From Acidobacteriota bacterium (GTDB taxonomy: Bacteria; Acidobacteriota; Terriglobia; Acidiferrales; UBA7541): a stretch of DNA of 64,000 nt. The notes beneath the pieces are model-generated. The model did not search any database, was not told the DNA's origin, and saw only the letters and a list, made by a program, of their open reading frames with translations. Within the stretch, counting starts at the first letter, position 1; every line of letters begins with the position of its first letter. Both the position numbers and the translations under genes were made by a program. The stretch covers positions 1 to 64,000 of the forward strand of contig QHYZ01000091.1 in assembly GCA_003225295.1 (NCBI GenBank), given 5' to 3'. Below, in pieces: positions 18,938-29,521 of this stretch.

Positions 18938-19315
18938 TCAGCGCGACTTGCGGAGTTGTTCCACCCAGCGGGAAAGCAGGCCCTGGTAAGGCGCCTCAAC
19001 GTCAATGAATTCAACGCCCATGCCGATCCGAGGTTTCACGATACGCACTACGGCCAGCGCTTGCACGCTTTGGTCCTTGCGCGTGAGCGTGATGCGAATG
19101 CGGGTGTTCAAAGGGAACGGCCGGCTGGTGCAGACGAACGCGCCGCCCATGGAAATGTCGGAGGTAACCCCCGCTGCCTTTGCTCCACTTTCCAGGTCCA
19201 GCAGCTCAACGTCCGAGGCAAACGGATACCGGATGCAGTAGCGCCGGTCGCGCACGGACATGCCGCGCGCGTCGCCTTTCAATTTTCGGTCGTCCATGGA
19301 GATTACGTTGCTCAC
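18938..19315 (-). CDS. Single-domain PilZ protein
   Basis: 125 aa from a GTG at 19315 (or 119 from the ATG at 19297). It has the PilZ elements: an Arg-rich start (RDRRYCIRYPF), then SDISMGGAFV (the D/N.S..G motif) and GMGVEFIDV at the end of the barrel. PilZ domains bind cyclic di-GMP and control motility, polysaccharide or secretion. The RxxxR part is present as RDRRYCIR, so binding is plausible. It lies near a second, larger PilZ gene on the other strand. Confidence 0.8.
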   Translation of the reverse strand: MSNVISMDDRKLKGDARGMSVRDRRYCIRYPFASDVELLDLESGAKAAGVTSDISMGGAFVCTSRPFPLNTRIRITLTRKDQSVQALAVVRIVKPRIGMGVEFIDVEAPYQGLLSRWVEQLRKSR

Positions 19316-19569
19316 AGTCGCTTACGCCAGGCAGCAAACGGCCTTGCTTACCGCGCGCGTGTCCGGCACCTTTTATTTTGCCTCAAGCAGCCTGACCTGT
19401 GGATTCTCAAACCATGAAGAACGCCAAAAAGGCAACACCTCCTGAGCCCCGGCAGGGTCCGGCCTTGTCCCAGCAAGATATTACTTGGAACGACAAAGCG
19501 GCGATTCTCCAAGCGGTTGGCCCCTTCCTGCCATGTTAGCCTGGCTGCAGGTTTCTCTCTTATCGCGCC

Positions 19570-20415
19570 ATGACCACACTATCCGATGGACTCCGGCAGA
19601 GTGACCGCGTCAACTTCCGTATGCCCGTGGAGGCCTCGTGGGTCTCGCCCGCCGGCGCCACCCTTACACAAGCCGCGGAAACCCTGCTCGTCAGCCGCAA
19701 TGGGGGTGTCCTCCGCCTGAACGACAAACTCTCCATGGGACAGGAGCTCCACCTGCGCCGCAACCTCGAAGGAGACACCTGGAAAAGCACGCGCGCCCGC
19801 GTGGTCGCCGAAATCGACCAAGACCCCCCCAATCACTTCCTTTACGCCATTCATATTCTCGATCCGCACTCCGACTTCTGGGACATCGACTTCCCCGCTC
19901 TTCACAAAGCCGAGGAAGCCCTCGCGCGTCTCCTCATGGAATGCAGCTTCTGCCAACGCCGCGAAGTGGTCTATCTCAACGAGCTGCAGCTGAAATCCTT
20001 CGAAGTCCGCAAATGCATCGCGCGTCACTGCCGCCTTTGCGACTCGCCCTCCATCTGGATTGAATCCCAATCCGAAATCCGCGATCCGCAAAACGGCGCG
20101 TCGGGCAGCACCGTCGAAGACCGCGTCATTCCTCGCCGCAACCGCACTCGCGTCAAGGCCCGCGTCCTCGCTTGCATTCGCCACCGCGGCTTTCAGGAAG
20201 AGATTGCCGTCTGTGAGGATTTGTCCAAGGGCGGCCTCAGCTTCCGCAGCCGCAATCAATATGCCGAAGGTTCTCGCGTGGAAGTTGCCGTGCCCTTCAC
20301 CCCCGGGGCCGGCGCCATCTTCGTTCCTATCCGCATCGTCTTCTCCCAGTCCATCCCCACCGCCGGCCTCTATCGCCACGGCGCCGCCTACATCAAGCCT
20401 CCCCTCGACATTTGA
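19570..20415 (+). CDS. Two-part PilZ protein with central cysteine cluster
   Basis: 281 aa. The N-terminal 100 residues look like a degenerate PilZ barrel (SDRVNFRMPVEASWV, then SRNGGVLRL). The middle contains CSFCQRRE near 125 and CIARHCRLC near 148, a likely zinc-binding knuckle. The C-terminal part is a clearer PilZ domain: RRNRTRVKARVLACI, EDLSKGGLSFRS and a closing GAAYIKP. Role probably c-di-GMP-dependent regulation; the zinc knuckle may mediate protein contact. It stands alone, convergent with accA. Confidence 0.7.
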   Translation: MTTLSDGLRQSDRVNFRMPVEASWVSPAGATLTQAAETLLVSRNGGVLRLNDKLSMGQELHLRRNLEGDTWKSTRARVVAEIDQDPPNHFLYAIHILDPHSDFWDIDFPALHKAEEALARLLMECSFCQRREVVYLNELQLKSFEVRKCIARHCRLCDSPSIWIESQSEIRDPQNGASGSTVEDRVIPRRNRTRVKARVLACIRHRGFQEEIAVCEDLSKGGLSFRSRNQYAEGSRVEVAVPFTPGAGAIFVPIRIVFSQSIPTAGLYRHGAAYIKPPLDI

Positions 20416-20500
20416 GACCCGCCAACGTGGGCAAAAGCTCCGACTGAGGAACGGGCTTCCTAGGTCTAGGGTGAATTTCCATCGTAGGCGAGAATGGCCG

Positions 20501-21502
20501 TCAATTTCCCAAATCGAAAAACTGCCCCATCTTGCGGAACTTCTCGTAGCGCGCATCGAGCAGTTCCCGGACCGGCTCGTGCGCCAACGAGACCAGCTGC
20601 CGGTCCAGCACTTCATCCAGAAACCGCGCCGCCGCTTCATGGTCGGTGTGCGCGCCACCCTCTGGTTCCGCCACGATTTCGTCCACAATGCCCAGCTCTT
20701 TCAAGTCCTTCGCTGTAATCTTCATCGCTGCGGCCGCTGTTTCCGCTTTCGTGGAATCGCGCCAAATGATCGAAGCACACCCCTCCGGGGAAATCACCGA
20801 GTAGAAGCTGTTCTCCAGAATGTTGACGCGATCGCCGACGGCAATCGCCAGCGCCCCGCCCGAGCCGCCCTCGCCTGTCACCGTCGCGATGACCGGCACC
20901 GGTAGCCGCGCCATCTCTCGAAGATTTCGCGCGATTGCTTCGCCCTGTCCCCGCTCTTCTGCATCGATTCCCGGATATGCCCCCGGTGTATCGATAAACG
21001 TGAGAATGGGCCGCCCAAACTTCGCCGCGAGTTGCATCACGCGTAGCGCTTTCCGGTAACCCTCGGGCTTGGGCTGGCCGAAATTCCGGACCAGCCGCTG
21101 CTTCATGTCGCGTCCCTTCTGGTGGCCGATGATGACTACGGGGCGCCCATGAAATTTCCCCAATCCCGTGATGATCGCCTTGTCGTCGGCATAGCCACGG
21201 TCACCGTGGAGCTCCATAAACTCCGTGAATAGCAGACCGATAAAATCGAGCGTGTATGGGCGCTGCTGGTGGCGCGCGATCTGCGCGCGTTGCCACGGCC
21301 CCAGGTGGGTGTAAAACTCGCGCCGCAATTCCGCGACCTGCTCGCGGATACGCCCCAACTCCGCGTCGGCATCCGCGTGTCCGGCCAGGTGGCGCAATTC
21401 TTCGACATCTTTTTCCAGGCGTTCGATTTCCTTTTGACGGTCCTTCTCTTTCGCTGGGTCGGGGAACGGCGCGCGGGCTTTGGTTTTTTCTCGTGCGCTC
21501 AT
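20501..21502 (-). CDS. accA: Acetyl-CoA carboxylase carboxyltransferase subunit alpha
   Basis: 333 aa. After an N-terminal coiled region the carboxyltransferase-alpha core is complete: [10 protein letters not shown] near 98, [32 protein letters not shown] and [15 protein letters not shown], ending in the usual C-terminal helix. It transfers carboxyl from biotin to acetyl-CoA to give malonyl-CoA, with AccB, AccC and AccD, none of which is in this window. The start overlaps the dnaE stop (ATGA), an arrangement also known in other bacteria, so replication and fatty-acid synthesis genes are co-translated. Confidence 0.97.
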   Translation of the reverse strand: MSAREKTKARAPFPDPAKEKDRQKEIERLEKDVEELRHLAGHADADAELGRIREQVAELRREFYTHLGPWQRAQIARHQQRPYTLDFIGLLFTEFMELHGDRGYADDKAIITGLGKFHGRPVVIIGHQKGRDMKQRLVRNFGQPKPEGYRKALRVMQLAAKFGRPILTFIDTPGAYPGIDAEERGQGEAIARNLREMARLPVPVIATVTGEGGSGGALAIAVGDRVNILENSFYSVISPEGCASIIWRDSTKAETAAAAMKITAKDLKELGIVDEIVAEPEGGAHTDHEAAARFLDEVLDRQLVSLAHEPVRELLDARYEKFRKMGQFFDLGN

Positions 21503-24500
21503 TCCGGCACCATTCTAACGGCGCGGCTGCCACAGATTTCGTGAACCGCTTCCACCAATTCGGATGTGACTTTCACGCGCTGCTGCGCTGGTAGCACGGC
21601 CATGGAACCGTCCGGCGAGCACAATTCGAACACCACCTGGCAGGGTCCCGGCGAGGCCACAAACAAGTCTTCCAAGTGGTCAAGAGCATCCTCGCTCAGC
21701 GATTCTATATCGATTCGAACGCGAAGCTCGTTAGGTGCAGCGCGCTCCCCCACTTCTTCGAGCCGCCGCGCCTCCTGCAGTGAAAGCCGCGTGCCTGCTT
21801 CCTCAACCTGCACGCGAACTTTCAACAGCAGCGGATTGCCGGGCTTCAAGAACTGTTCGAGGCGACCAAAGCTTTCAGGAAATGCGAGGAGTTCCTGAAC
21901 GCCGGTCATGTCCTGGATCGTGAAGATGGCCCAGCGCGCGCCCTTTTTTGAACGCATGGGACGCGCGCCGACAATCAGCGCGGCGACGGTAATTTCTTTT
22001 CCGTTTCGCTGGTCTTCGACTTGATCGAGAGAAACCGTTTTCAGGTCCATCAAGCGCGAAGCGTATTTCGCCAGCGGGTGGCCGGAAACGTAAAAACCGA
22101 GCATGGCGTACTCGCTCGCGAGGCGTTCTTCCTCGCTCCACGGCGCAGCTTCCCGCAATTCGAACGGCATCGGCGCGGAAGCGGCGGCGGTTCCGAACAA
22201 TCCGTGCTGCCCGGATTCGCGCGTCCGGGAAGCGCGCTGCAGGGCGGCGACCGCATCATCGACGGAGGCCAGCATGGATTCGCGCGCACCAAGCGAATCC
22301 ACGGCGCCCGACTTGATGAGGCTTTCAAACACGCGCTTGTTCAGAAAGCGCGACTCGATGCGTTCGCAGAAATCGTAGAGGGATTTGAATTCCCCCTGAT
22401 TCAGTCGCGATTCACGAATCGCTTTGGCGGTGTTCTCGCCTACATTCTTGATCGCAGCAAGACCGAAGCGAATCGATTCACCGACGGGCGTGAAATAAAG
22501 ATCACTCTCATTCACATCGGGCGGCAGAATGGAAATGCTCATGCCGCGCGCTTCATTGATGTACTTAACGACTTTCTCGCTGTTGCCAGCCTCGGAGGTC
22601 AGCAAGGCGGCCATGAATTCGACGGGAAAATGTGTCTTCAGATAAGCGGTCTGATAAGCAAGCAATGCGTAAGCGCAGGAGTGTGATTTGTTGAAGCCGT
22701 AGCCCGCAAACTCCTCCATCAGGTTAAAGATGCGCTCGGCTTTTTTCTCGGGGATTTTGTTGACCGCACACCCAGTCATGAACTTGGCGCGCTGCGCGGC
22801 CATCTCCTCTTTCTTCTTCTTTCCCATGGCGCGCCGAAGAATGTCGGCTTCACCGAGTGAAAAACTCGCCAGGAGATTGGCGATCTGCATCACCTGTTCC
22901 TGATACAGAATGACGCCGTAGGTTTCTTCAAGAATGTCTTGCAACTGTGGAAGTTCGTAGCTGACCTTGGTCTTGCCTTGTTTGCGGTTGATAAAATCGT
23001 CGATCATGCCGCCCTGGATCGGGCCAGGACGGTACAGCGCATTGAGTGCCGTGAGATCCTCGATGCGAGTCGGCTGGTAACGGCGGAGAATGTCGCGCAT
23101 ACCGTGGGATTCGAACTGGAAGATGGCAGTCGTTTCGCCGCGGGCGAAGAGTTTATAGGTTTCGGCGTCGTCCAGGGCGAGATTATCGATGTCCATCTTC
23201 GAGCCGCGATTCTGTTCAATCATGCGCACGGTATCGTGGAGCACAGTGAGCGTTGTGAGGCCAAGAAAATCCATTTTCAGCAGGCCGATGCGCTCCAGCG
23301 CATTCATGTCGTACTGCGTGGTGATTTCATCGCGATTGGTCTTGTACACGGGGACGACATCGGTTAGCGGCCGTGGCGAAATGACCACACCAGCAGCGTG
23401 AGTGGAGGCGTGCCGTGACAAACCTTCGAGACGCAGCGCCACGGCCATCAAATCCTTGAGCCGTTCATCGCTATTGATGGCCGCTTTGAGCTGCGGGGAT
23501 TCTTCCAAGGCGTTTCCCAGCTCGATACCGAGGGTCGCGGGAATGAGCTTGGCCAGGCGATCCACTTCGCCGTAGGGAATGTCCATGGCGCGGCCAACGT
23601 CCTTCACCGCGGCCTTCGCGGCCATGGTTCCGAAGGTGATGATCTGGGCGACATTTTCACGGCCGTACTTCCGCGTCACGTATTCGATCACCTCGCTGCG
23701 CCGCCGCATGCAAAAATCGATGTCAATGTCGGGCATGGAGACGCGTTCGGGGTTCAGGAAACGCTCGAAGAGCAGGTTGTACTGCAAGGGGTCGACGTCG
23801 GTGATCCGTAGGGCGTAGCTCACCAGGCTCCCCGCCGCCGAACCGCGCCCCGGCCCGACGGGAACATCTTGTCCGCGCGCGTAATGAATGAAATCCCAGA
23901 CGATCAAGAAGTAGCCTTCGTAGCGCATCTTCTTGATCATTTCGATCTCGGAGGTCAGACGGCGCTCGTATTCAGCCAGTGAATTCCGAAGGAAACCAAG
24001 CTGGGCCTGCCGCTCAAGTTGCGGAACGCGGGCGGCGAATCCCTCGCGCGCTACCGATTCAAAATAGCTCGCCGAGGTATGCCCTTCCGGGACTTTGAAC
24101 TCCGGGAAAGGATTGGAGATGCGCTCAATCTTGACGTTGCAGCGCGACGCAATGTCCACGGTGCGACTGAGCGCTTCGGGAATCTCGCCGAAAATCTGGG
24201 CCATCTCCATCGCTGACTTGAAGTAAAACTGATCCGTTTGGAATTTCATCCGATTCGTGTCGCTCATGGTCTTGCCGGTCTGGATGCAGAGCAGCACTTC
24301 CTGGGCGTGAGCGTCCTGATGATGAAGATAATGACAATCGTTGGTGGCGACGAGCGGAATTCCGGTCTCTTTCGAAAGTCGGACCAGTTCGCGATTGACA
24401 TCTTTTTCGATCGGTATCCCCTGATCCTGAATTTCCAGGAAGAAATTCCCTTTGCCGAAAACATCGCGCAGGCGGTAGGCATTTTCACGCGCCCGATCGT

Positions 24501-25002
24501 ACTTCTGGTCCACGACCGCTTCGGTCACTGGCCCGCGAAGACAGGCGGAGAGCGCAATCAAGCCCTTGCTGTGTTTGGCAAGCAAATCGTAGTCAATGCG
24601 GGGGCGGTAGTAGAAGCCCTCAAGAAAGCCGGCGGAGACCAACTTGATTAAATTATGGTAGCCCTCCAGCGACTCGCAGAGGAGCACCAGATGATTCGAA
24701 CCGCGCATTCCGGGTTCGGCGTCGCCGCGATCCTGGCCGTTGCCCCCCTCGGTTTTTTCGCCGCGGTCATGGCGGCTGCCCTTGGCCACGTAGACTTCGC
24801 AGCCGATGATCGGTTTGACGTCGCGCTTGCTGGCTTCATAGAAGAAATTCGCGGCGGCAAAGAGATTGCCGTGATCGGTGATGGCCACGGCGGGCATTTT
24901 CTGCCGGGACGCTTCGTCCAAGAGCTCGGAGGTTTCGCAGGCCCCATCGAGCAGGCTGTAATCGGTGTGAACGTGAAGATGAACAAACTGCGGTTGGCCC
25001 AT
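21499..25002 (-). CDS. dnaE: DNA polymerase III subunit alpha
   Basis: 1,167 aa, normal for DnaE1. The PHP domain starts with [14 protein letters not shown]. The C-family palm carries [12 protein letters not shown] and [10 protein letters not shown]. Fingers, thumb, the helix-hairpin-helix ([12 protein letters not shown]) and the OB-fold near the C-terminus follow. It is the replicative polymerase of chromosomal DNA. Its stop overlaps the accA start. Confidence 0.97.
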   Translation of the reverse strand: MGQPQFVHLHVHTDYSLLDGACETSELLDEASRQKMPAVAITDHGNLFAAANFFYEASKRDVKPIIGCEVYVAKGSRHDRGEKTEGGNGQDRGDAEPGMRGSNHLVLLCESLEGYHNLIKLVSAGFLEGFYYRPRIDYDLLAKHSKGLIALSACLRGPVTEAVVDQKYDRARENAYRLRDVFGKGNFFLEIQDQGIPIEKDVNRELVRLSKETGIPLVATNDCHYLHHQDAHAQEVLLCIQTGKTMSDTNRMKFQTDQFYFKSAMEMAQIFGEIPEALSRTVDIASRCNVKIERISNPFPEFKVPEGHTSASYFESVAREGFAARVPQLERQAQLGFLRNSLAEYERRLTSEIEMIKKMRYEGYFLIVWDFIHYARGQDVPVGPGRGSAAGSLVSYALRITDVDPLQYNLLFERFLNPERVSMPDIDIDFCMRRRSEVIEYVTRKYGRENVAQIITFGTMAAKAAVKDVGRAMDIPYGEVDRLAKLIPATLGIELGNALEESPQLKAAINSDERLKDLMAVALRLEGLSRHASTHAAGVVISPRPLTDVVPVYKTNRDEITTQYDMNALERIGLLKMDFLGLTTLTVLHDTVRMIEQNRGSKMDIDNLALDDAETYKLFARGETTAIFQFESHGMRDILRRYQPTRIEDLTALNALYRPGPIQGGMIDDFINRKQGKTKVSYELPQLQDILEETYGVILYQEQVMQIANLLASFSLGEADILRRAMGKKKKEEMAAQRAKFMTGCAVNKIPEKKAERIFNLMEEFAGYGFNKSHSCAYALLAYQTAYLKTHFPVEFMAALLTSEAGNSEKVVKYINEARGMSISILPPDVNESDLYFTPVGESIRFGLAAIKNVGENTAKAIRESRLNQGEFKSLYDFCERIESRFLNKRVFESLIKSGAVDSLGARESMLASVDDAVAALQRASRTRESGQHGLFGTAAASAPMPFELREAAPWSEEERLASEYAMLGFYVSGHPLAKYASRLMDLKTVSLDQVEDQRNGKEITVAALIVGARPMRSKKGARWAIFTIQDMTGVQELLAFPESFGRLEQFLKPGNPLLLKVRVQVEEAGTRLSLQEARRLEEVGERAAPNELRVRIDIESLSEDALDHLEDLFVASPGPCQVVFELCSPDGSMAVLPAQQRVKVTSELVEAVHEICGSRAVRMVPE

Positions 25003-25059
25003 GGAACTCGATTCTAACAGGATACTGAAAAAGTCGATATGCCGCGCACCAAGCGAAAC

Positions 25060-25079
25060 GACGAATCTTTCGATTCGTC
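25060..25079. terminator. 8-bp perfect hairpin between cca and dnaE
   Basis: GACGAATC and GATTCGTC form an 8-bp stem around a 4-base loop. On plus the stem is followed by TTGTTT; on minus by GTTTCG with a GAAA loop. It lies between the end of cca and the dnaE start, so it may act as a weak terminator or as an attenuator in the dnaE leader. Confidence 0.4.
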
Positions 25080-25091
25080 TTGTTTACGGGG

Positions 25092-25208
25092 TCACACGGA
25101 TGGGCGGTTATGCAGGTTGGGCTTGGCGCGTTTAGCCTTTTCCGAGAATGTCATTGGCCTTGGCGGTCCGGACAAAGGGTTTGGGTTGACCATTATGTTC
25201 TTCGACAT
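25092..25208 (-). CDS. Possible 38-aa protein
   Basis: ATG..TGA frame beginning MSKNIMVNPNPLSGPPRPMT and ending with a basic stretch (SEKAKRAKPN). It fills the otherwise empty space between cca and the hairpin upstream of dnaE. Only weak purine-rich sequence lies upstream and I know no homologue. It may be a chance frame. Confidence 0.25.
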   Translation of the reverse strand: MSKNIMVNPNPLSGPPRPMTFSEKAKRAKPNLHNRPSV

Positions 25209-25308
25209 ACGCGAGGGATCGATTCTTGGAGAGCTTCCTTTCCGGGAGATTCGATTACCCAACGTGACCTTCCCACCGCCGGAAGTCCACCGCCGCCAAT
25301 CCGGGGCG

Positions 25309-26829
25309 TTACTTCCGCCCGTGACTCTTCTTGCCAGGGGCCGCACCCCTGCTCTGAGAGGCTGGGGCAGCATGCTTTGCGTGGGGCTTGGGGCGCGCAG
25401 GCTGCCCCTTGGCGGCATGCGTTGTCGCCTCGATTTTCGCAGCCGCGTGCTTCTTGTGAGCAGCGTCGCCCATCGCCGCAGCGGCGTGAGCTTTGTCAGC
25501 ACCCTTTGACGCCTTCTTTTCCTTCTCCTTCTTTTTGGGGGGTTCCTTGATGCCGCTGAGCTTTCGCAGAATTTTTTCCCTCTCCTCGGGGGTCTTCCCG
25601 CGCCCGGTAAGTTGCATGGCGAAGACTTGGTCGACAATCTGGTCGAACTTCGCTCCCCGCGCCATACCAAGCGCTTCCAGTTCGGTGGCCACCGCCGGAA
25701 GAGCAATGCGAACCGGGCGCCACTTGTTCAGGAAGGCCCGAATCTTTGAAAGGGCGGCCGATTTATTGGACGCCGCCATCAGGTACGCAATCTGATCGAG
25801 CGGAAGTTTCTCGAGAAATCGGAAAGCATCGATCGGGGCATCCATCTTCCGCCCCGTAAGCTCCCTCTGGGCCTCCAACGATTCTTCCTCAAAACCGAGC
25901 GCGGATTCCACTTCGGCCGAACGGAATCCGGCCTTCTGGAGGATGTGGGCCTGTTCCCGTTCCTTTAAGCGTCCTAAAATGGCGAGCAGCATCGGGGCAG
26001 CCAGACGCGGACGGAAACCCGCAGTGAACAGGTCCTCGCGCACCTTCATCAGGCGTCCGATGGCGTCGTAAGCCGGATGTTTTTTCGCCAGGACCGGATT
26101 GATGGCCTCGAGGAGGTCGCGCTCTTCCCAAGCCTTCAGCACGACGGACGGCCTTTCTTCGCGAGCAACCGCGCGAAGCTCGCCGCCGGCATCTTCCGGC
26201 GCAATGGTCTGCTGCAGATTGCGTTCGATGGCCAGGTCAAACCATTCCTGAGTGCGCTGTTCAATCTTGAAGCCCATGCGCGCCGCGAAGCGCAAGACCC
26301 GCAACAAACGGACCGGCTGGTTGGTGAAGCTGTGAATGGTGAGCGCACGCACTTCGGCGCGCTCGATGTCGGACAGGCCGTTTGTGGGATCGAGCAGCAA
26401 GCCGCGCGAGGCGGGGTTCAGGGAAATGGCGATGGCGTTGAGAGAAAAATCGCGGCGGCGCAGATCCTCCATGATGGTGGACCAGCGGATCTCAGGGCGC
26501 GTCCCCGGGCGAACGTAATGGTCGTCGCGGGCGGCGGAAATGCTCCCTTCACAGTCGCCAGCGAAGAGCACTTCAACATGACGAAGTTTTTCATCTTCGG
26601 AGATGATCCGGGCGCCACCTTTTTCGAGTTCGTGAGCGATCCTCGAGGGATTCCCCTCCACGGTGAAATCGAGATCACGCAGCGAGGCACCGGTAACGAG
26701 GTCGCGGACGGTGCCGCCCGTCAGGTACGCATTGAACCCGAGGGCGGCGGAGAGTTCCTGCACGCGCAGCATCACGGCGCGCTGTTCGGGAGAGAGCCGG
26801 CTTTCCAGCAAAAACATGTAGTCTGGCAT
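25309..26829 (-). CDS. tRNA nucleotidyltransferase (CCA-adding)/poly(A) polymerase family with basic tail
   Basis: 506 aa; AAGGAG lies 5 bases before the ATG. The class II nucleotidyltransferase head shows GGTVRDLVTG near 37 and DLDF (metal-binding Asp pair) near 52, then RRDFSLNAIA and the ERxxxE-like helical region QPVRLLRVLRFAARMGF. Family members are usually near 400-450 aa. After about residue 430 comes a low-complexity Lys/Ala/His/Pro tail (KKKEKEKKASKGADKAHAAA and on). It completes or repairs tRNA 3' CCA ends, or adds poly(A); the sequence alone does not decide. It is downstream of xerD on the same strand. Confidence 0.85.
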   Translation of the reverse strand: MPDYMFLLESRLSPEQRAVMLRVQELSAALGFNAYLTGGTVRDLVTGASLRDLDFTVEGNPSRIAHELEKGGARIISEDEKLRHVEVLFAGDCEGSISAARDDHYVRPGTRPEIRWSTIMEDLRRRDFSLNAIAISLNPASRGLLLDPTNGLSDIERAEVRALTIHSFTNQPVRLLRVLRFAARMGFKIEQRTQEWFDLAIERNLQQTIAPEDAGGELRAVAREERPSVVLKAWEERDLLEAINPVLAKKHPAYDAIGRLMKVREDLFTAGFRPRLAAPMLLAILGRLKEREQAHILQKAGFRSAEVESALGFEEESLEAQRELTGRKMDAPIDAFRFLEKLPLDQIAYLMAASNKSAALSKIRAFLNKWRPVRIALPAVATELEALGMARGAKFDQIVDQVFAMQLTGRGKTPEEREKILRKLSGIKEPPKKKEKEKKASKGADKAHAAAAMGDAAHKKHAAAKIEATTHAAKGQPARPKPHAKHAAPASQSRGAAPGKKSHGRK

Positions 26830-26905
26830 TGCGCTCCTTCTGCTTCAGGGTGTCCGCGCTGACTGCCGCAGAGGCACCCGCAATGGGTTTCCCTGGCCTG
26901 CCGCG

Positions 26906-27799
26906 TTATGCACGCGGGTGATGCGCTTTGTAAATCTGCTTCAACCGCTCCTCGACGACGTGGGTGTAAATTTGGGTGGTGGAAATGTCCGCGTGGCCGA
27001 GCATGAGCTGCACGGACCGGAGATCCGCTCCGCGCTCGAGCAAGTGCGTGGCAAAGCTGTGCCGCAGCATGTGCGGGGTAAGCGCTATGCGCATACCCGC
27101 TTGGCGTCCGTAGGATGAAAGTATCTTCCACACGCCGACACGGCTCAGCGGCGCGCCCCGCCGATTCACGAACAACGTCGGGCTGCCTGCCACTTTGCCG
27201 AGCAGCTTCGGCCGTGCGTCGCGGAGATACCTTTCGACGATGGTGAGCGCCTTCTTGCCAACGGGAACAATTCGTTCCTTGTCCCCTTTGCCGATGCAAC
27301 GAACACAGCCAACTTTGCCATCGAGATCGCTGACGCGCAGCCCCGTGAGTTCCGATACACGCAAGCCGGTCGAGTACAAAACCTCGAGCATGGCGCGGTC
27401 TCGCAAGCCGAGAGGGGTCTTGACATCGGGCTGGGAAAGGAGGCGCTCGACTTCCTCAAGGCGGAGATAGCCCGGCAAGGAGCGCCGGATTTTCGGCGAT
27501 TCGAGATTCACGGAGGGATCTTCCGGAATCAGATCCTGGATCTGGGCAAAACGGAAAAAGTTACGCAGGGTGACCAGATGCCGCGCCACTGTCTTGCTCT
27601 CGAGCTTTTGACGATAAAGTCCGGCGAGGAAATCCACAAGATCGTCGCGGCTGACGGTCTCAAGGCTCAGCTTGCGTTTGCGGGCAAATTCATCGAATTT
27701 TACGAGATCGCGACGATACGCAGATACGGTGTTGGAGGAGAGTCCCTTCTCCACGCGCACGTGAGTCAAAAATGCCGAAACAGTTGCCGCAATTTCCAT
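26906..27799 (-). CDS. xerD: Site-specific tyrosine recombinase, XerD type
   Basis: 297 aa, the usual Xer length. The N-terminal SAM-like core-binding domain begins near residue 1, and the catalytic domain holds all residues: Arg in YSTGLRVSEL, Lys near GKGDKERIVP, HMLRHSFATHLL, GHADISTTQIYTHV with the His and the nucleophile Tyr. It resolves chromosome dimers with a XerC partner at dif; XerC is not seen in this window. Its ATG shares one base with the murJ stop (TGATG). XerC cannot be excluded as the alternative name. Confidence 0.9.
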   Translation of the reverse strand: MEIAATVSAFLTHVRVEKGLSSNTVSAYRRDLVKFDEFARKRKLSLETVSRDDLVDFLAGLYRQKLESKTVARHLVTLRNFFRFAQIQDLIPEDPSVNLESPKIRRSLPGYLRLEEVERLLSQPDVKTPLGLRDRAMLEVLYSTGLRVSELTGLRVSDLDGKVGCVRCIGKGDKERIVPVGKKALTIVERYLRDARPKLLGKVAGSPTLFVNRRGAPLSRVGVWKILSSYGRQAGMRIALTPHMLRHSFATHLLERGADLRSVQLMLGHADISTTQIYTHVVEERLKQIYKAHHPRA

Positions 27800-29397
27800 C
27801 AGGGCTCCGCGTATCCGTTACCCGCGCCGACCGTGCGCCGCGTTGCAATTCCGTAGACCTCCTCGATTTCATGGCAGCGGAACAGCCAAGCAAGGGCGAG
27901 ATAAAGGGCCGTCGCTCCGATGATCAGGCCGGCAAAAACGAGGAGCTGCACGAGGAAGCGCGAGTGGATCGTAAAAGCGGTGTAGTAGTTTCCGAACCAG
28001 CACCCCACTCCCATGATACTCGCACACAAGGAGGTCTTTCCGAAGGATCGCAATATCTCCATCGTTCCCATAGTCCCGTAGCGCAAACGAAAAATAATAA
28101 ACAGTGCGAAGAAATCAAAAAAGCAGGCGATGGCTGTCGCTAGGGCGGGCCCGCCATTCTGCACGCGCTTGAAGAAAAATTGCAGAAAAATGATGTTCAG
28201 CAAAATGTTGATGCCCAGCGAAATGGACGCGACTATGACAGGTGTCTTAGTATCTCCTGTCGAATAGAAGGCTGGCACTACCAGCTTTACCGTTGCCAGC
28301 GCTGGCAAACCTACGGCGTAGTAGAGCAAAGCTCTTGCCGTCAAACGCGTGGACTCCGCAACAAACTGCCCGTGCTGGAACAACACCCTGATTATCGGCT
28401 CACGCAGAATCATCAGCCCTAGAGCCGCAGGTATGGTAATGAAGGCCACGATGCGCACGGAGAACGCCAGCGTCTTCTTCAGCGATTCGTAGTCCTTGGC
28501 CGCGGCTTGATGGGACATCATGGGCAGGATCGCCGTCGCCACGGCGATTGCGTATCCCCCCAGGACCAGCTCCATAACACGGTCCGCAACCGTCAGTGCC
28601 GCCAAACTTCCTATGGGCATAAAAGTTGCCGTCGCAAATCGGGTATCAACAAACAGATTAATTTGTCCGATGCCGATTCCAAACAACCTTGGAATCATCA
28701 GCCGAGCTACGTTCCTGATCCCCGGATGAGAGAAGGAAAGCCCGAAATTGAACCTCATGCCCTTTTGTACCAGGAGTGGTACCTGTATCAGGAACTGCAA
28801 CACCCCCCCTACCAGCACTCCAACCACTATGGCCGTCGCAGAGTCCTTGAAATGGCTGCGGACCACGACTAAGGTAAACAGGATGGTTGCTAGATTCAGG
28901 CAGACGGGAGTCGCCGCGGGCAAGCCAAAGACATGAAAACAGTTCAGTATACCCATCGCCAGTGCGGCCAACGCTACGAAAAACAGGTAAGGAAATACGA
29001 TGCGGTTCAGCTCGATTGCCTGGGCCTCGGCGATGTTTTTTCCGGCAAACAGGTGGACTACGGCGGGCGAAAAGACCATCCCGAGGATCGTGATTACAGC
29101 CACAACGAGAGCCAGGGTCCAGAAAAGCCGGTTCGCAAATTCCCAAACCTCCTCTTTAGTGTTTTCCCGCATGTAGGTGGTGAAGACCGGGATAAACGAA
29201 GCGGTCATCGAGCCCTCAGCCACCAGGCGACGAAATAGGTTGGGAATCCGGTATGCAAGATTGTAGGCGTCGGCTGCAGCCGTTGTTCCGAGCAGGAGGG
29301 CGATACGCTGCTCGCGCACGTAGCCGAGGACGCGGCTTACGATGGTGACCAGGGAGATGATCGAGGCCGACTTGAGGATGTGCTTTTTATCGGTCAA
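27799..29397 (-). CDS. murJ: Lipid II flippase MurJ
   Basis: 532 aa with about 14 hydrophobic segments. It starts at TTG (29397) with GGAG nine bases upstream. N-terminal SIISLVTIVSRVLGYVREQRIA and the conserved Arg-containing loops match MurJ/MviN, and FRRLVAEGSMTASFIPV is the family signature. It moves lipid-linked peptidoglycan precursor across the inner membrane. First gene of a minus-strand run murJ-xerD-cca, divergent from the plus-strand gene at 29522, so its promoter should lie in 29398-29521. Confidence 0.95.
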   Translation of the reverse strand: MTDKKHILKSASIISLVTIVSRVLGYVREQRIALLLGTTAAADAYNLAYRIPNLFRRLVAEGSMTASFIPVFTTYMRENTKEEVWEFANRLFWTLALVVAVITILGMVFSPAVVHLFAGKNIAEAQAIELNRIVFPYLFFVALAALAMGILNCFHVFGLPAATPVCLNLATILFTLVVVRSHFKDSATAIVVGVLVGGVLQFLIQVPLLVQKGMRFNFGLSFSHPGIRNVARLMIPRLFGIGIGQINLFVDTRFATATFMPIGSLAALTVADRVMELVLGGYAIAVATAILPMMSHQAAAKDYESLKKTLAFSVRIVAFITIPAALGLMILREPIIRVLFQHGQFVAESTRLTARALLYYAVGLPALATVKLVVPAFYSTGDTKTPVIVASISLGINILLNIIFLQFFFKRVQNGGPALATAIACFFDFFALFIIFRLRYGTMGTMEILRSFGKTSLCASIMGVGCWFGNYYTAFTIHSRFLVQLLVFAGLIIGATALYLALAWLFRCHEIEEVYGIATRRTVGAGNGYAEP

Positions 29398-29521
29398 AGG
29401 GCAGTGCTCCGGGGCCCTAACCCTAATGAAAACAATAAGTTGACAGGAAAAACGGACTTAACATAACATACATTTTGCCGATTGGCAAATCTGGGCCGTC
29501 CGGAACCGGGATATCCTAAAT

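Noticed and set aside
19414-19539. 41-codon plus frame before the large PilZ gene
   Set aside because: No Shine-Dalgarno, no homology and no conserved pattern; likely chance.
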